Source of the DNA: Candidatus Alcyoniella australis
Lineage (GTDB): Bacteria > Lernaellota > Lernaellaia > JAVCCG01 > Alcyoniellaceae
NCBI GenBank assembly: GCA_030765605.1
Contig: JAVCCG010000126.1
Span: 1-62,842 of the forward strand
DNA length: 62,842 nucleotides
Direction of reading: 5' to 3'
Part shown: piece after piece, positions 16,556 to 24,618 of the stretch
Numbering within the stretch: position 1 is the first letter of the stretch
Layout: every line of letters begins with the position of its first letter
The notes under the pieces: generated by a model
Databases searched by the model: none
Seen by the model: the letters and a program-made list of their open reading frames with translations, nothing else
Told to the model about the DNA's origin: nothing
Translations under genes and position numbers: made by a program

Positions 16556-17665
16556 CTAAAGTTCGCGCAGCATGGCTTTCATCAGTCGCGAGCTCATCCC
16601 GCGCTCGTCGGTCATGCGTTTTAAAAGCCGGATTCCGCTGCGCGGCGTGTCATCGGCATAGCCCGGTCGCGGGACCATGCTCAATGCGCCCTGCTCGCAA
16701 CCAATGGCGCAAACTCCGCAGCCAATGCAGCGATCCGCATCGACCTGTCGCACTCCCTGCTCGTCCATGCTGATCGCATCGACCCAACAACGCTGTGCGC
16801 AAATGCCGCAATCCTCGCAGCGTTCCAACTCGATCTGCGCCACCATACTCGAGGGCACCATACCGCGTTCGCGACCCATCTTCGCCAGCGCCCCGAGCGT
16901 CACGCAGCAGCAGCCGCAGCAGTTGCAGAGAATCAGGCTGTGGCTGTCGCAGTTCAGCGCGGCGTGCACCAACCCGGCCTGCGCCGCCTGGTGCAGCACC
17001 TCGCGCGCCTGGCCTGCGGAGATCTGTCGCGCAAAGCCGTTCTGGATCATCAGCACGGCAAAGGAGTTGATCGACAGGCAGGTCTCAATCGGCATCTCGC
17101 AGTTGTGCTCGGCGACGCGACAGGCGCAGTTGCCCAATGAGATTTTCCAGGCGCCCTCCACGATGCGCTCGACGTGGTCGCGGGTGAGAATCTTTTGTTG
17201 CGGGGCGATGGATTGCTGGACCGGCACCACGCGTTGGGGCAGCGTGGCCTGGCCGATCAACTCCGGCGTGAGGTGCTCGCGTTTGTAGCGCGACCACAGT
17301 TGCTGCAGCTCGCGCTTGACCTCGGGCGGATAGTTGTCGTCCTTCATAAATGTGAACTCGAAAAATCCGGGCATCAAGGGCAGCAGCGCGTACAGATTGC
17401 GACCCAGCAGCCGCGCGCGCGCGATCACCCCGCGCTCCGCCAGCTGGGCCAAACGTTGCGTAGCGTGCTCGACCTCGACTCCCGCCCGGCGGGCGATCGA
17501 GCGCGCGCCGTGGAGCACCGGCATGTGCCCCAGGCTCAGCAGCAGCTCGGCGTCTCCGGGCTCGAGGTAGATATCGAGAATGCGGTCCATCTCCTCGCAG
17601 GCAGCGAAGCGCACCGGCGCGATGCTCAGATGCTCGAGCAATCGATCGTTGCGCCCGGGGCTCAT
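16556..17665 (-). CDS. Cysteine-rich 4Fe-4S ferredoxin-type protein with winged-helix-like N-terminus
   Basis: A 369-residue protein. The chosen ATG (17665) overlaps the hypB stop as ATGA. Residues about 30-105 look like a winged helix (ARSIARRAGVEVEHATQRL) with an archaeal/MarR-like pattern. A central cysteine block holds CACR (Cys180, 182), Cys189 and Cys196, then CNCCGCCC (247-254). The C-terminus has two classical 4Fe-4S motifs, CEDCGICAQRC (283-293) and CIGCGVCAIGC (313-323). It may be an electron carrier or redox-sensing factor; coupling to hypB suggests a hydrogenase-related job, but that is inference. I know similar ferredoxins in deltaproteobacteria without an assigned function. Confidence 0.7.
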   Translation of the reverse strand: MSPGRNDRLLEHLSIAPVRFAACEEMDRILDIYLEPGDAELLLSLGHMPVLHGARSIARRAGVEVEHATQRLAQLAERGVIARARLLGRNLYALLPLMPGFFEFTFMKDDNYPPEVKRELQQLWSRYKREHLTPELIGQATLPQRVVPVQQSIAPQQKILTRDHVERIVEGAWKISLGNCACRVAEHNCEMPIETCLSINSFAVLMIQNGFARQISAGQAREVLHQAAQAGLVHAALNCDSHSLILCNCCGCCCVTLGALAKMGRERGMVPSSMVAQIELERCEDCGICAQRCWVDAISMDEQGVRQVDADRCIGCGVCAIGCEQGALSMVPRPGYADDTPRSGIRLLKRMTDERGMSSRLMKAMLREL

Positions 17666-18324
17666 GACGCGCTCTTGATGCGCTGCGTCAACCACTCGAT
17701 CCAGAGTTCGAGCCCCTGCTGCTTGCGGCAGCTCAGCTCGAAAATCTCCATCTTGGGATTGAGCGCGAGCACCGCCTCGCGGCAGGCGCTCACGTCGAAG
17801 TCGGTGTAGGGCAGCAGGTCGATTTTGTTCAGTGCCAGCACTTCGGTCTGGGTGAACATCAGCGGATACTTCAGCGGCTTGTCGTGTCCCTCGGCCACGG
17901 AGAGCACCATGCCGCGGCAGTTCTCGCCAAGTTGGAACTCGGCGGGACAGACCAGGTTGCCCACGTTCTCGACGATCAGCAGGTCAAGCTCGTCCAATTC
18001 GAGTTGGTCCACCGCACGACCGAGCATCGCGGCGTCGAGGTGGCACGCGCCGTGGGTGTTGATTTGCAGCGCTCGTCCGCCGGCGGCCTCTACGCGTTCG
18101 GCGTCGATCTTCGAGGTGACGTCGCCCTCGATCACCGCGGTGCGGATCTGCGCGGGCAGGCGCTTGAGCGTCTGGACCACCAGGCTGGTCTTGCCCGCAC
18201 CGGGCGAGGACATCAGGTTGAGCACGAAGACTCCGGACCGGGCGAAGCGCGCGGCGAGCTGCTGCGCGTCCGCGACGTTCTGCTTGAGGATCGGCTCACG
18301 CAAATCGATTACTTTTACCGTCAC
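17662..18324 (-). CDS. hypB: Hydrogenase maturation nickel-insertion GTPase HypB
   Basis: A 220-residue SIMIBI-class GTPase that, with HypA, delivers nickel to [NiFe] hydrogenase (or urease) precursors. The P-loop SPGAGKTS is at 40-47; EGDVTSKIDAERV and ENVGNLVCP with the metal-site Cys follow, and NKIDLL is the base-recognition motif. There is no His-rich N-terminal nickel-storage tail, so it is the short form. It lies 9 bases downstream of hypA and overlaps the ferredoxin gene by 4 bases. Confidence 0.96.
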   Translation of the reverse strand: MTVKVIDLREPILKQNVADAQQLAARFARSGVFVLNLMSSPGAGKTSLVVQTLKRLPAQIRTAVIEGDVTSKIDAERVEAAGGRALQINTHGACHLDAAMLGRAVDQLELDELDLLIVENVGNLVCPAEFQLGENCRGMVLSVAEGHDKPLKYPLMFTQTEVLALNKIDLLPYTDFDVSACREAVLALNPKMEIFELSCRKQQGLELWIEWLTQRIKSAS

Positions 18325-18333
18325 CGCTGCTCC

Positions 18334-18681
18334 CTATTCAATGGCGATCGATTCCACGGTGTACTCGCGGCCGGTGACGATCGCGGATTCGCGGCTGCCG
18401 CACTGCGGGCACGGCGCGCCGATGCTCTGTCGGTCGTAGTTCCACTGCGCATCACACTGACGGCAGCGCATCAGGCCCGGCGGCCGCTCGATCTCGATTT
18501 TTGCTCCTTGGGCGATGCTCCCCTGGGCGAGCATCTCGAAGTAGCGTTCGACCCACTGGTCGACCAAGTCTGTCAACGCGCCGATCCGCAGGTTGATTTT
18601 CACCACGCGAACCGCGCTGTTGACCCGTGCGTGCTCAATCACGATTTCGAAAATGCTGCGGACCACCGGCAATTCGTGCAT
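18334..18681 (-). CDS. hypA: Hydrogenase maturation nickel metallochaperone HypA
   Basis: A 115-residue nickel chaperone. I start it at the ATG giving MHELPVV because HypA needs an N-terminal Met-His for nickel binding; longer frames are therefore wrong. The zinc site is CRQC (Cys73, Cys76) with CPQC (Cys91, Cys94). It is first in the hypA-hypB-ferredoxin operon. There is no Shine-Dalgarno before the ATG, and the best promoter would start transcription at or next to it, so the message may be leaderless. No hydrogenase structural gene is in the window. Confidence 0.95.
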   Translation of the reverse strand: MHELPVVRSIFEIVIEHARVNSAVRVVKINLRIGALTDLVDQWVERYFEMLAQGSIAQGAKIEIERPPGLMRCRQCDAQWNYDRQSIGAPCPQCGSRESAIVTGREYTVESIAIE

Positions 18682-18688
18682 TGCAGGC

Positions 18689-18719
18689 ATTATGCACATC
18701 TGTGGGCTTTGCAAGTCAA
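18689..18719 (-). promoter_or_regulatory. Possible promoter of hypAB, leaderless
   Basis: On the minus strand TTGACT (18719-18714) is followed by CATAAT (18694-18689) with a 19-base spacer, or TGCATA with 17. Either places the start within a few bases of the hypA ATG. Confidence 0.35.
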
Positions 18720-18726
18720 TCCAGGC

Positions 18727-18756
18727 TTGTGGTCAGCCCGTTGCGAACAGTACAAT
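18727..18756 (+). promoter_or_regulatory. Possible promoter of the RuBisCO-like gene
   Basis: TTGTGG (18727-18732), 18-base spacer, TACAAT (18751-18756). The -10 covers an in-frame ATG at 18755, which argues for the ATG at 18788 as the real start. The -35 is weak. Confidence 0.3.
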
Positions 18757-18787
18757 GCCGCTCGATCACCCCATCGTACGCGACGTC

Positions 18788-19909
18788 ATGCAAGCATCCG
18801 AACGGTTTCAGGTCAGATACCGCCTACAGGCGGCAGCCGACGACGCCCAGCGCATCGCCGAGCAGATCTGCCTGGAGCAAACCGTGGAGGTCGTGCCGCA
18901 GTTGGCCGCGGACCATGCGATTCAACAACAGATCGTCGGTCGCATCCAGCGCCTGACCACTATCGACGATTCGACCACCGACGCGCTTATCAGCTACCCC
19001 GCGCAGATCGCGGACCATAACCTGCCGCAGTTGCTCAACGTGCTGTTCGGCAACATCTCGCTGCAATCGGGGATCAGGGTTGTGGAGCTCGAGCTGCCGC
19101 AATCAATGCTCGATGCGCTTCCCGGTCCGCGTTTCGGGGTGACCGGCCTGCGCGAGCTGGTCAACGTGCACGACCGGCCGCTACTCGCCGCGGTGCTCAA
19201 GCCCATGGGGCGCAGCCCCTCCCAGCTCGCGGACTACGCCCACCAATTCGCCCTGGGCGGAATCGATCTGATTAAGGACGACCACGGCTTGGCCGACCAA
19301 CGCTTCTGTCCGTTCGAGGAACGGGTCGAGCGCTGCGCCGCGGCGGTGGCGGAGGCCAACGCGCAGACCGGCGGCAACGCGCTGTACGCAGCCAACTTGA
19401 TCGCGCCCTGCGACAGACTGATCCAACGCGCCCATCGCGCGAAGCAGCTCGGCGCGCGCGGTCTGGTTCTCGCACCGATGATCCTCGGACTTGATTGGCT
19501 GCGCGCCCTGGCAACGGACCGCGAACTGCGGCTGCCGCTGATCGCTCACCCCGGACTCAGCGGCTCGTTCGTCAACCCGCCGCAGCACGGCATCGCCCCG
19601 GGCGTGCTGCTGGGTACGCTGTTCCGACTGGCCGGGGCCGACGTCTCGATCTTCCCCAGCTTTGACGGCCGCTTCGGATTATCAAAGCAGACTTGCATGC
19701 AGATCGCTGCGGCCTGCTCGGCGCCCCTTGGCGACAAGCGTCCGAGCATGCCCGGCCCGGCGGGCGGAGTGCGCCTGGATAACGTCCCGGCCAAGCTCGA
19801 GGCCTACGGCCTTGATCACCTGCTGCTGGTCGGCTCGGATCTCTACGTCCGCTCGCACGACCTGACAGCCAACGCCCGCGAGCTGGTGGAGAAAATCAGC
19901 GGGCGCTGA
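18788..19909 (+). CDS. RuBisCO-like protein (form IV)
   Basis: A 373-residue member of the RuBisCO large-subunit superfamily (384 if the ATG at 18755 is used). It has the small N-terminal domain (RFQVRYRL start) and a TIM barrel. The Lys175 equivalent is in AVLKPMG (Lys138). The carbamylated Lys201 region reads DLIKDDHGLADQ (Lys163, Asp164, Asp165), with His where RuBisCO has Glu204. Phosphate-loop regions AHPGLSG, PSFDGRFG and GPAGGV are seen, but the loop-6 Lys motif of true RuBisCO is not. It is therefore not a CO2-fixing enzyme. Relatives act on phosphorylated keto-sugars, such as methylthioribulose-1-phosphate or 3-oxoisoapionate-4-phosphate; the subgroup is undecided. Confidence 0.88.
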   Translation: MQASERFQVRYRLQAAADDAQRIAEQICLEQTVEVVPQLAADHAIQQQIVGRIQRLTTIDDSTTDALISYPAQIADHNLPQLLNVLFGNISLQSGIRVVELELPQSMLDALPGPRFGVTGLRELVNVHDRPLLAAVLKPMGRSPSQLADYAHQFALGGIDLIKDDHGLADQRFCPFEERVERCAAAVAEANAQTGGNALYAANLIAPCDRLIQRAHRAKQLGARGLVLAPMILGLDWLRALATDRELRLPLIAHPGLSGSFVNPPQHGIAPGVLLGTLFRLAGADVSIFPSFDGRFGLSKQTCMQIAAACSAPLGDKRPSMPGPAGGVRLDNVPAKLEAYGLDHLLLVGSDLYVRSHDLTANARELVEKISGR

Positions 19910-19926
19910 TCGGCCCGAATTCGGAC

Positions 19927-19955
19927 TTGACTGCAAGCCCCGCTCCGCCTATATT
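19927..19955 (+). promoter_or_regulatory. Promoter of the tRNA-Ala gene
   Basis: TTGACT (19927-19932), 17-base spacer, TATATT (19950-19955), followed about 20 bases later by the tRNA 5' end. The spacer is GC-rich, typical of stable-RNA promoters. Confidence 0.7.
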
Positions 19956-19976
19956 TCTGCCTCCTGAAAGCGCCGT

Positions 19977-20052
<76 letters not shown>

Positions 20053-20066
20053 AATCAGGTTTTAAC

Positions 20067-20094
20067 GGCGCGGCAGCTCCGGCCGCGCCTTTGT
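20067..20094 (+). terminator. Weak terminator-like hairpin between two tRNAs
   Basis: GGCGCGGC/GCCGCGCC (20067-20074 with 20082-20089) is followed only by TTTGT. It may terminate or act as a processing site between tRNA-Ala and tRNA-Leu. Confidence 0.45.
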
Positions 20095-20108
20095 AGTCCA
20101 GGCTATGT

Positions 20109-20196
20109 GCCGGAGTGGCGGAGCTGGTAGACGCAGGGGACTCAAAATCCCCCGGGCCTTGTGCCTGTGAGGGTTCGAATCCCTCCTCCGGCACCA
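20109..20196 (+). tRNA. tRNA-Leu (CAA)
   Basis: An 88-base class II tRNA with acceptor GCCGGAG/CTCCGGC, anticodon loop CTCAAAA giving CAA, a long variable arm, T loop TTCGAAT and an encoded CCA. It reads UUG leucine codons. Confidence 0.97.
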
Positions 20197-20219
20197 CAAT
20201 TATCTATCCTACAATTGTG

Positions 20220-21758
20220 CTACCGCGCGATTTTTCGCGGATTCGGGTTGCGATAGACCAGCACCGAGTCGGGCGACCCGCGCGCGGTGATACAGCGCAC
20301 ATGATCCCAGCTCTGATCGAGCCGATCGCCGATGTGCTCTGGCAGCTGCCCTTTGCGGCTGAGCTCGACCACGGCGATTTTGCTCTGATCCAGGTAGCGA
20401 TCCATGTCGCGGAAGTTGGACGATGCGGTGCGGGTCAGCGGCGCGATGTAATACTGCGAGTAATGGTTCTCGCGATCGATCAGGAAATTGTAGGTCGGCG
20501 TGGTGCTCAACAGCAGGTCGTGCGGCTCGAGCTGGTTTTCCAGGCAGCGCGCGATTTCGAGCTGGTACTGCAACGAGTTGTCGTGGTTGTAGTAGTAGTT
20601 GAGGATGCCCGTGCGCTCGTCGTACAGCTCGCCGTATCCGTAACGCGCGCGGCGGATGATCCCGTACTGATACGAGATCATGCCCACCAACGCCAGGGCG
20701 ACCAGCAGTCGCATCCACCAACCGCGTTTCGCGGTCAGCGCATAATCGACCGCCGATCCGGCCAGCAGCGCCACGATCGGCAGGGCGTAGAGCGTGTAGT
20801 GCTGAAAGAAGTCGCCGGTCCAAAGCCAAAACAGAATCACGAACAGCAGGCTCAGCGCGGCCAGCAGCAACCCGCTCTCGCGCTTGATCGCCGCGCGCAA
20901 TAATCCCGCAGCCCCGAGCACTCCCCAAAACGGCAGTAGGCTCACCGCCTTCTCAAGGAACTCGCGCCACTTCACCTCGCCGCTCATGCCGTAGATCCCC
21001 TGGTTGTGGATCGGGAACCAGAAGCAGGCGTTTACCGCTTCGACCAGGATTCCGCGCCAGGTCAGCGCCAATCCGATCAGCAATAGAAAGCCGCCGAATC
21101 CGGCCAGCACCCAGCCAAAGTGCAGTGCAGCGCGCGAGAGCATGCGGACGTTGCGCAGATGGATCAGCGTCAGGTGCGCGGCGATCGCCACCAGGAAGAA
21201 CACTGCCGGCTGCTTGATCATCGAGCCCACACCGATGCACGCGCCGGCGAGCATCAGCCACCACAGCCTGCGCTCCGGGTCCTTGGTCAGGGCGCGGGTG
21301 TAGACCAGCAGGCCGATCAGCACCGCGGCCATGGCCGCGTTCTCGGCCTGGCCGAAGTGCGACATGCGTAGCGGCACGTACGACAGCGCGTAGAACGCTG
21401 CGGCCCACAGCCCGCTGCGCCACGAGACCCAGGCATGGCCAAGCAGCACGATCAGCAGGATGATCAGCAGGTCGGGCAACAGCGAGGTCATGTGGATCGC
21501 GCGCGCGTTCTGGCCCAGCAGCGCGAAGCTCGCGCGGTAGATCGAGTAGATCAGCGGCGGCATGTTGTCGAAGTAGTCGGTGTAGCTCGTCGCGCCGGTC
21601 GGGTCGTTGGCCACGCGCTGGGCCGAGTAGGCGAACAGCCCGGCGTCGAAGTCGATCGACTTGCCCGCTATATCAAAACGCATTCCCACGCCGACCAGGA
21701 TCAGCACGATCAGCAGCAGCGCCTCAAAGGCGGCGATCAAGCGACGCAACGCAGTCAT
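20220..21758 (-). CDS. GT39/ArnT-like membrane glycosyltransferase
   Basis: A 512-residue polytopic protein. The first periplasmic loop holds the acidic pair DFDAGLFAY (Asp36, Asp38), the catalytic signature of dolichyl/undecaprenyl-phosphate-sugar dependent transferases, followed by DYFDNMPPLIY. About ten membrane helices precede a soluble C-terminal domain. Such enzymes move a sugar from a polyprenyl phosphate to lipid A, protein or another envelope acceptor. It is the last gene of the same-strand block with the DegT aminotransferase and B12-radical SAM protein; donor and acceptor are unknown. Confidence 0.8.
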   Translation of the reverse strand: MTALRRLIAAFEALLLIVLILVGVGMRFDIAGKSIDFDAGLFAYSAQRVANDPTGATSYTDYFDNMPPLIYSIYRASFALLGQNARAIHMTSLLPDLLIILLIVLLGHAWVSWRSGLWAAAFYALSYVPLRMSHFGQAENAAMAAVLIGLLVYTRALTKDPERRLWWLMLAGACIGVGSMIKQPAVFFLVAIAAHLTLIHLRNVRMLSRAALHFGWVLAGFGGFLLLIGLALTWRGILVEAVNACFWFPIHNQGIYGMSGEVKWREFLEKAVSLLPFWGVLGAAGLLRAAIKRESGLLLAALSLLFVILFWLWTGDFFQHYTLYALPIVALLAGSAVDYALTAKRGWWMRLLVALALVGMISYQYGIIRRARYGYGELYDERTGILNYYYNHDNSLQYQLEIARCLENQLEPHDLLLSTTPTYNFLIDRENHYSQYYIAPLTRTASSNFRDMDRYLDQSKIAVVELSRKGQLPEHIGDRLDQSWDHVRCITARGSPDSVLVYRNPNPRKIAR

Positions 21759-21789
21759 TGATAAATAATCGGAACAAACCGGCCTGCTG

Positions 21790-22977
21790 TCAAAGCAGCT
21801 CGATTACACTCCGGGCCGCACGGCAGGCATCGTCCGGCTCGATGTTGGGATGGTTGGGCAGGTAGAGCACGCGGCCACGGTGGTCGGCCAGCGCTGATTG
21901 CGAGTTCAGGCAGCTCATGTAATCGGGTCGCACGTCGATCCCGCGCCGGATCAGGCCGCGCGCCAGTCGCTGCGCATCGCCAACTTTAATTGCGTAGCAC
22001 AGGTAGGTATGGTCCGCGCCCGGAGGCTCGATCGGCAGCTCGACGGCGGGGCATTCGCGCAGCACCTGGTCAAGCATCGCAGCGTTGGCCCGACGCCGGG
22101 CATTGAGTTCATCGAGCCTTGATAGCTGCTCCAGCCCCAGACGCGCACCGCCGCACGGGAAGCTCCGCAACCAGGCCTGAGGCGCGGCCTCGAGCGGCCT
22201 AAGCGGGTTGGTGGTCAGGCTCGTGGCCAACCGTCCCAACCCCAGGCGCAGTGCCGGGTATGCTATTAGGCCAAAACCGGTCCGTGTGGTCAGCGCGGCC
22301 TTGGCCAGGCCGGCGACCGTCCGTTTGATCTGTGCTGTTCGCGGCTCGGCAGTGAATTGCGAGACGCGTTGCGCCAGCCGTTGGTGCAGCTGCTCATCGC
22401 GCACCGCGACCAGTCCGCCGCCGAGGCAGACCAGCGACTTGCCGTCGCCGAAGCTGAAGATCGAGATGTCGCCCCAGCGTCCGGCCCAGCCGTTGCCGGG
22501 ACGCGCTCCGGCCGCATGGGCGCAGTCTTCGATCAGCGCCAGGCCGCGGCGATCGCACAACTCGCGCAGCGGCGTCAGGTCGCGCGCCAGTCCGAAAGTA
22601 TGCAAATAGAGCACCGCACGGGTCGCGGGGCCGATGTGTTGCTCCAGGCGCTCCAGGTCGAGCAAAAAGGTTGTCGGATCAACCGGCGCGTACACCGGGC
22701 GATGGCCCGCCAGCTCGATCGCCTGGGGCACGGAGTGAAATTCGTACTCGGGCAGCAGCACTTCGCCGGGTTCCCATCCCGCGGCGTCGATGGCGTGATA
22801 GAACGCTGCCGTGGCCGAGGAGTACAGCGTCAGGTTGTGCAGGTCCGAGCACAGCTCGAACTGCTCGGCGAATCGTCGTTGATCGTCGCAGTCGCGCGCG
22901 CGGCTGATGGCGAGCGCGGCGAGCGCGGTTGCTTGTTCGCGTCGGTCGAGCGATACGCTGTGACGCACAATCGCCAT
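21790..22977 (-). CDS. DegT/DnrJ/EryC1-family PLP aminotransferase
   Basis: A 395-residue type I fold PLP enzyme of the sugar-aminotransferase family. The start ATG at 22977 lies 2 bases after the stop of the upstream radical SAM gene. The PLP-phosphate region reads YSSATAAFY, the cofactor aspartate is in LIEDCAHA (Asp151), and the Schiff-base lysine is in SFGDGKSL (Lys180). Family members aminate keto-sugars in O-antigen or glycan synthesis. No sugar-nucleotide enzyme is beside it, so the substrate may instead be lipid-linked or small-molecule. It clusters with a GT39-like gene. Confidence 0.87.
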   Translation of the reverse strand: MAIVRHSVSLDRREQATALAALAISRARDCDDQRRFAEQFELCSDLHNLTLYSSATAAFYHAIDAAGWEPGEVLLPEYEFHSVPQAIELAGHRPVYAPVDPTTFLLDLERLEQHIGPATRAVLYLHTFGLARDLTPLRELCDRRGLALIEDCAHAAGARPGNGWAGRWGDISIFSFGDGKSLVCLGGGLVAVRDEQLHQRLAQRVSQFTAEPRTAQIKRTVAGLAKAALTTRTGFGLIAYPALRLGLGRLATSLTTNPLRPLEAAPQAWLRSFPCGGARLGLEQLSRLDELNARRRANAAMLDQVLRECPAVELPIEPPGADHTYLCYAIKVGDAQRLARGLIRRGIDVRPDYMSCLNSQSALADHRGRVLYLPNHPNIEPDDACRAARSVIELL

Positions 22978-22979
22978 GC

Positions 22980-24404
22980 TCAACTCCCCAACCCGAGAAA
23001 GCCGCGCAGCAGGCCCCAGGCGGTTCCGGGATTGCGCAGGTAGAACCCGACGTGCCTGCGCAGATGCCGCAACACGAAGCTTGGTCTGAGGAAGAACCCG
23101 CGGGCCATGCGCGATACACGAGCCGCGATCTCGTCCCCGCCTTGTCCTGGCGCGTAGTGGTGCAGGGCCGATGGCTCGGGACGTTGGTCGGCGCTCATCC
23201 GTTCGTATTCCGCGCTGCCCGGGTAGGCGGTGAAGAAGTGGATCTGCAGCAACTCGGGTTTGATGTGCCGCGCCAGCGCCAGGCTTTGTTCGAGATCCTG
23301 CTCGGTCTCGCCGGGGCAACCGACAATGAACATCGCGCACAGGCCGATGCCCAGTCGCTCGCAATCTTGTCCCAGCCGCTGGACGTCGGCGACCCACTCC
23401 TCGCCGTTGGCAGCCTTGCCCATGCTCTCAATCACGCGCGGCGAGCCGCTCTCCACGCCGACCTTGAGTAGTATCCCGCCAGCCTCGCGCATGCGCTGCA
23501 TCAGCTCGTAGTCCAGCTCGTCGGCACGGGCGTGATGGATGAATCCCAAGCCCAGCGGCCGCAGCCTGCGATAGACATCGAGGGTCCATTGGCGGTTGGT
23601 GGTGAACGCGTCGTCCTCAAAGCTGAGCATGTTGGCGCCGACTCGCGCCAGGTTACGCGCCTGCGACTCGACCCGCGCCGGATCGTAACGCCGATGGTCC
23701 GCGCCGAAGCTCACCCGCGAAAACGGCGAGCAGAACGTGCAGCCTCGCGGGCAGCCGCGGCTGGCCATGATCGAGCCCCAGCGCGGCCGAATCGCACGCA
23801 GCAGCGGGTAGCGCTGAAAGTAACGCAGCACGTCGCGCGGTGCCCACAGCGGATCGGGCAGCGCGTCGAGCTTGGGCACGATGCGGATTTCGGCCTGCGG
23901 ATTTTCGCGAGTGACCAGACCGGCAATCGGCTCGGTCGAGAGCGCGTCTGCGCCGATCACTTCGAGCAGCGCCTGCTCGGGCTCGCCGCGCAGCACGCCG
24001 TTTGCCGCCGACAGTTGATCGAGTGCGGCCTGGGGCGCAAAGCTGGGGTAGTGTCCGGCGAGCAATACCTTGCACCCCAGACGCGCCAGGTCGCGGGTCA
24101 GTTTGTCCAGTGCCGGTAAATCGTTCTGCTGAAACTCGAGCATCGAGAGCAGAGCCCACGCGGGCCTCGTCAGCTCGGCCATGCGCACGATGGCGCGGTT
24201 GCCGCGACGCTGCGCCATGCCGTCGACCAGCAACGGGCGATAGCCCGCCGTCGCCAACAGCGCCTCGGCCGCCTTGAGATCCATCGGCGGTACGCGGTTG
24301 GTGGCGTTGTTCAGCGGCCGCGATGCGGGTTGGGCCGGCCGTGCCAGCAGCACGGTGCGCTGGACTCCCAGCGGTGCGTCGGATGACTGGATTGTAGTGC
24401 TCAT
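22980..24404 (-). CDS. B12-binding-type radical SAM protein
   Basis: A 474-residue protein with an N-terminal cobalamin-binding-like Rossmann domain (LLARPAQP start, GHYPSF, GEPEQALLEVI) and a radical SAM core with the cluster motif CPRGCTFC (Cys218, Cys222, Cys225), ending in a DUF4070-like region. Such enzymes methylate or rearrange unactivated carbons. It is first in the minus-strand run with the aminotransferase and glycosyltransferase, which hints at modification of a lipid or glycan. The DXHXXG motif of strict B12 binders was not seen, so cobalamin binding is not assured. Confidence 0.83.
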   Translation of the reverse strand: MSTTIQSSDAPLGVQRTVLLARPAQPASRPLNNATNRVPPMDLKAAEALLATAGYRPLLVDGMAQRRGNRAIVRMAELTRPAWALLSMLEFQQNDLPALDKLTRDLARLGCKVLLAGHYPSFAPQAALDQLSAANGVLRGEPEQALLEVIGADALSTEPIAGLVTRENPQAEIRIVPKLDALPDPLWAPRDVLRYFQRYPLLRAIRPRWGSIMASRGCPRGCTFCSPFSRVSFGADHRRYDPARVESQARNLARVGANMLSFEDDAFTTNRQWTLDVYRRLRPLGLGFIHHARADELDYELMQRMREAGGILLKVGVESGSPRVIESMGKAANGEEWVADVQRLGQDCERLGIGLCAMFIVGCPGETEQDLEQSLALARHIKPELLQIHFFTAYPGSAEYERMSADQRPEPSALHHYAPGQGGDEIAARVSRMARGFFLRPSFVLRHLRRHVGFYLRNPGTAWGLLRGFLGLGS

Positions 24405-24477
24405 CTCATGCCTGTAGGCCGTAACAACCCATTGACGTTAAACAGCGGCGGCCGGTTCGTCAAACCGGGCAAACCAC

Positions 24478-24506
24478 TTGCAAACAGAGGTCGTTTGGGT
24501 TAAACA
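24478..24506 (+). promoter_or_regulatory. Possible promoter of tRNA-Thr
   Basis: TTGCAA (24478-24483), 17-base spacer, TAAACA (24501-24506), 15 bases before the tRNA. The -10 match is modest. Confidence 0.35.
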
Positions 24507-24520
24507 TACGCGCCAGTCGG

Positions 24521-24595
24521 GCCCTCGTAGCTCAGGGGTAGAGCACTTCCTTGGTAAGGAAGGGGTCACCGGTTCAATTCCGGTCGAGGGCTCCA
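24521..24595 (+). tRNA. tRNA-Thr (GGT)
   Basis: A 75-base cloverleaf with acceptor GCCCTCG/CGAGGGC, D arm GCTCAGGGGTAGAGC, anticodon loop TTGGTAA giving GGT, T loop TTCAATT and an encoded CCA. It stands alone between two minus-strand genes. Confidence 0.96.
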
Positions 24596-24618
24596 TATTC
24601 CTCACCATCGCTGACTAT

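Noticed and set aside
16556-18681. A hydrogenase operon
   Set aside because: Only maturation genes hypA and hypB and a ferredoxin are present; no large or small subunit is in the window.
18788-19909. True RuBisCO for carbon fixation
   Set aside because: Glu204 is replaced, loop-6 lysine motif and Lys177 are missing, and there is no phosphoribulokinase or small subunit nearby.
20195-20219. Terminator after tRNA-Leu
   Set aside because: CACAATT/AATTGTG is a seven-pair AT-rich stem without a T run; too weak to call.
24452-24468. CCGGTT/AACCGG hairpin between the radical SAM gene and tRNA-Thr as terminator or riboswitch
   Set aside because: Short stem with no U-tract and no larger conserved fold visible.
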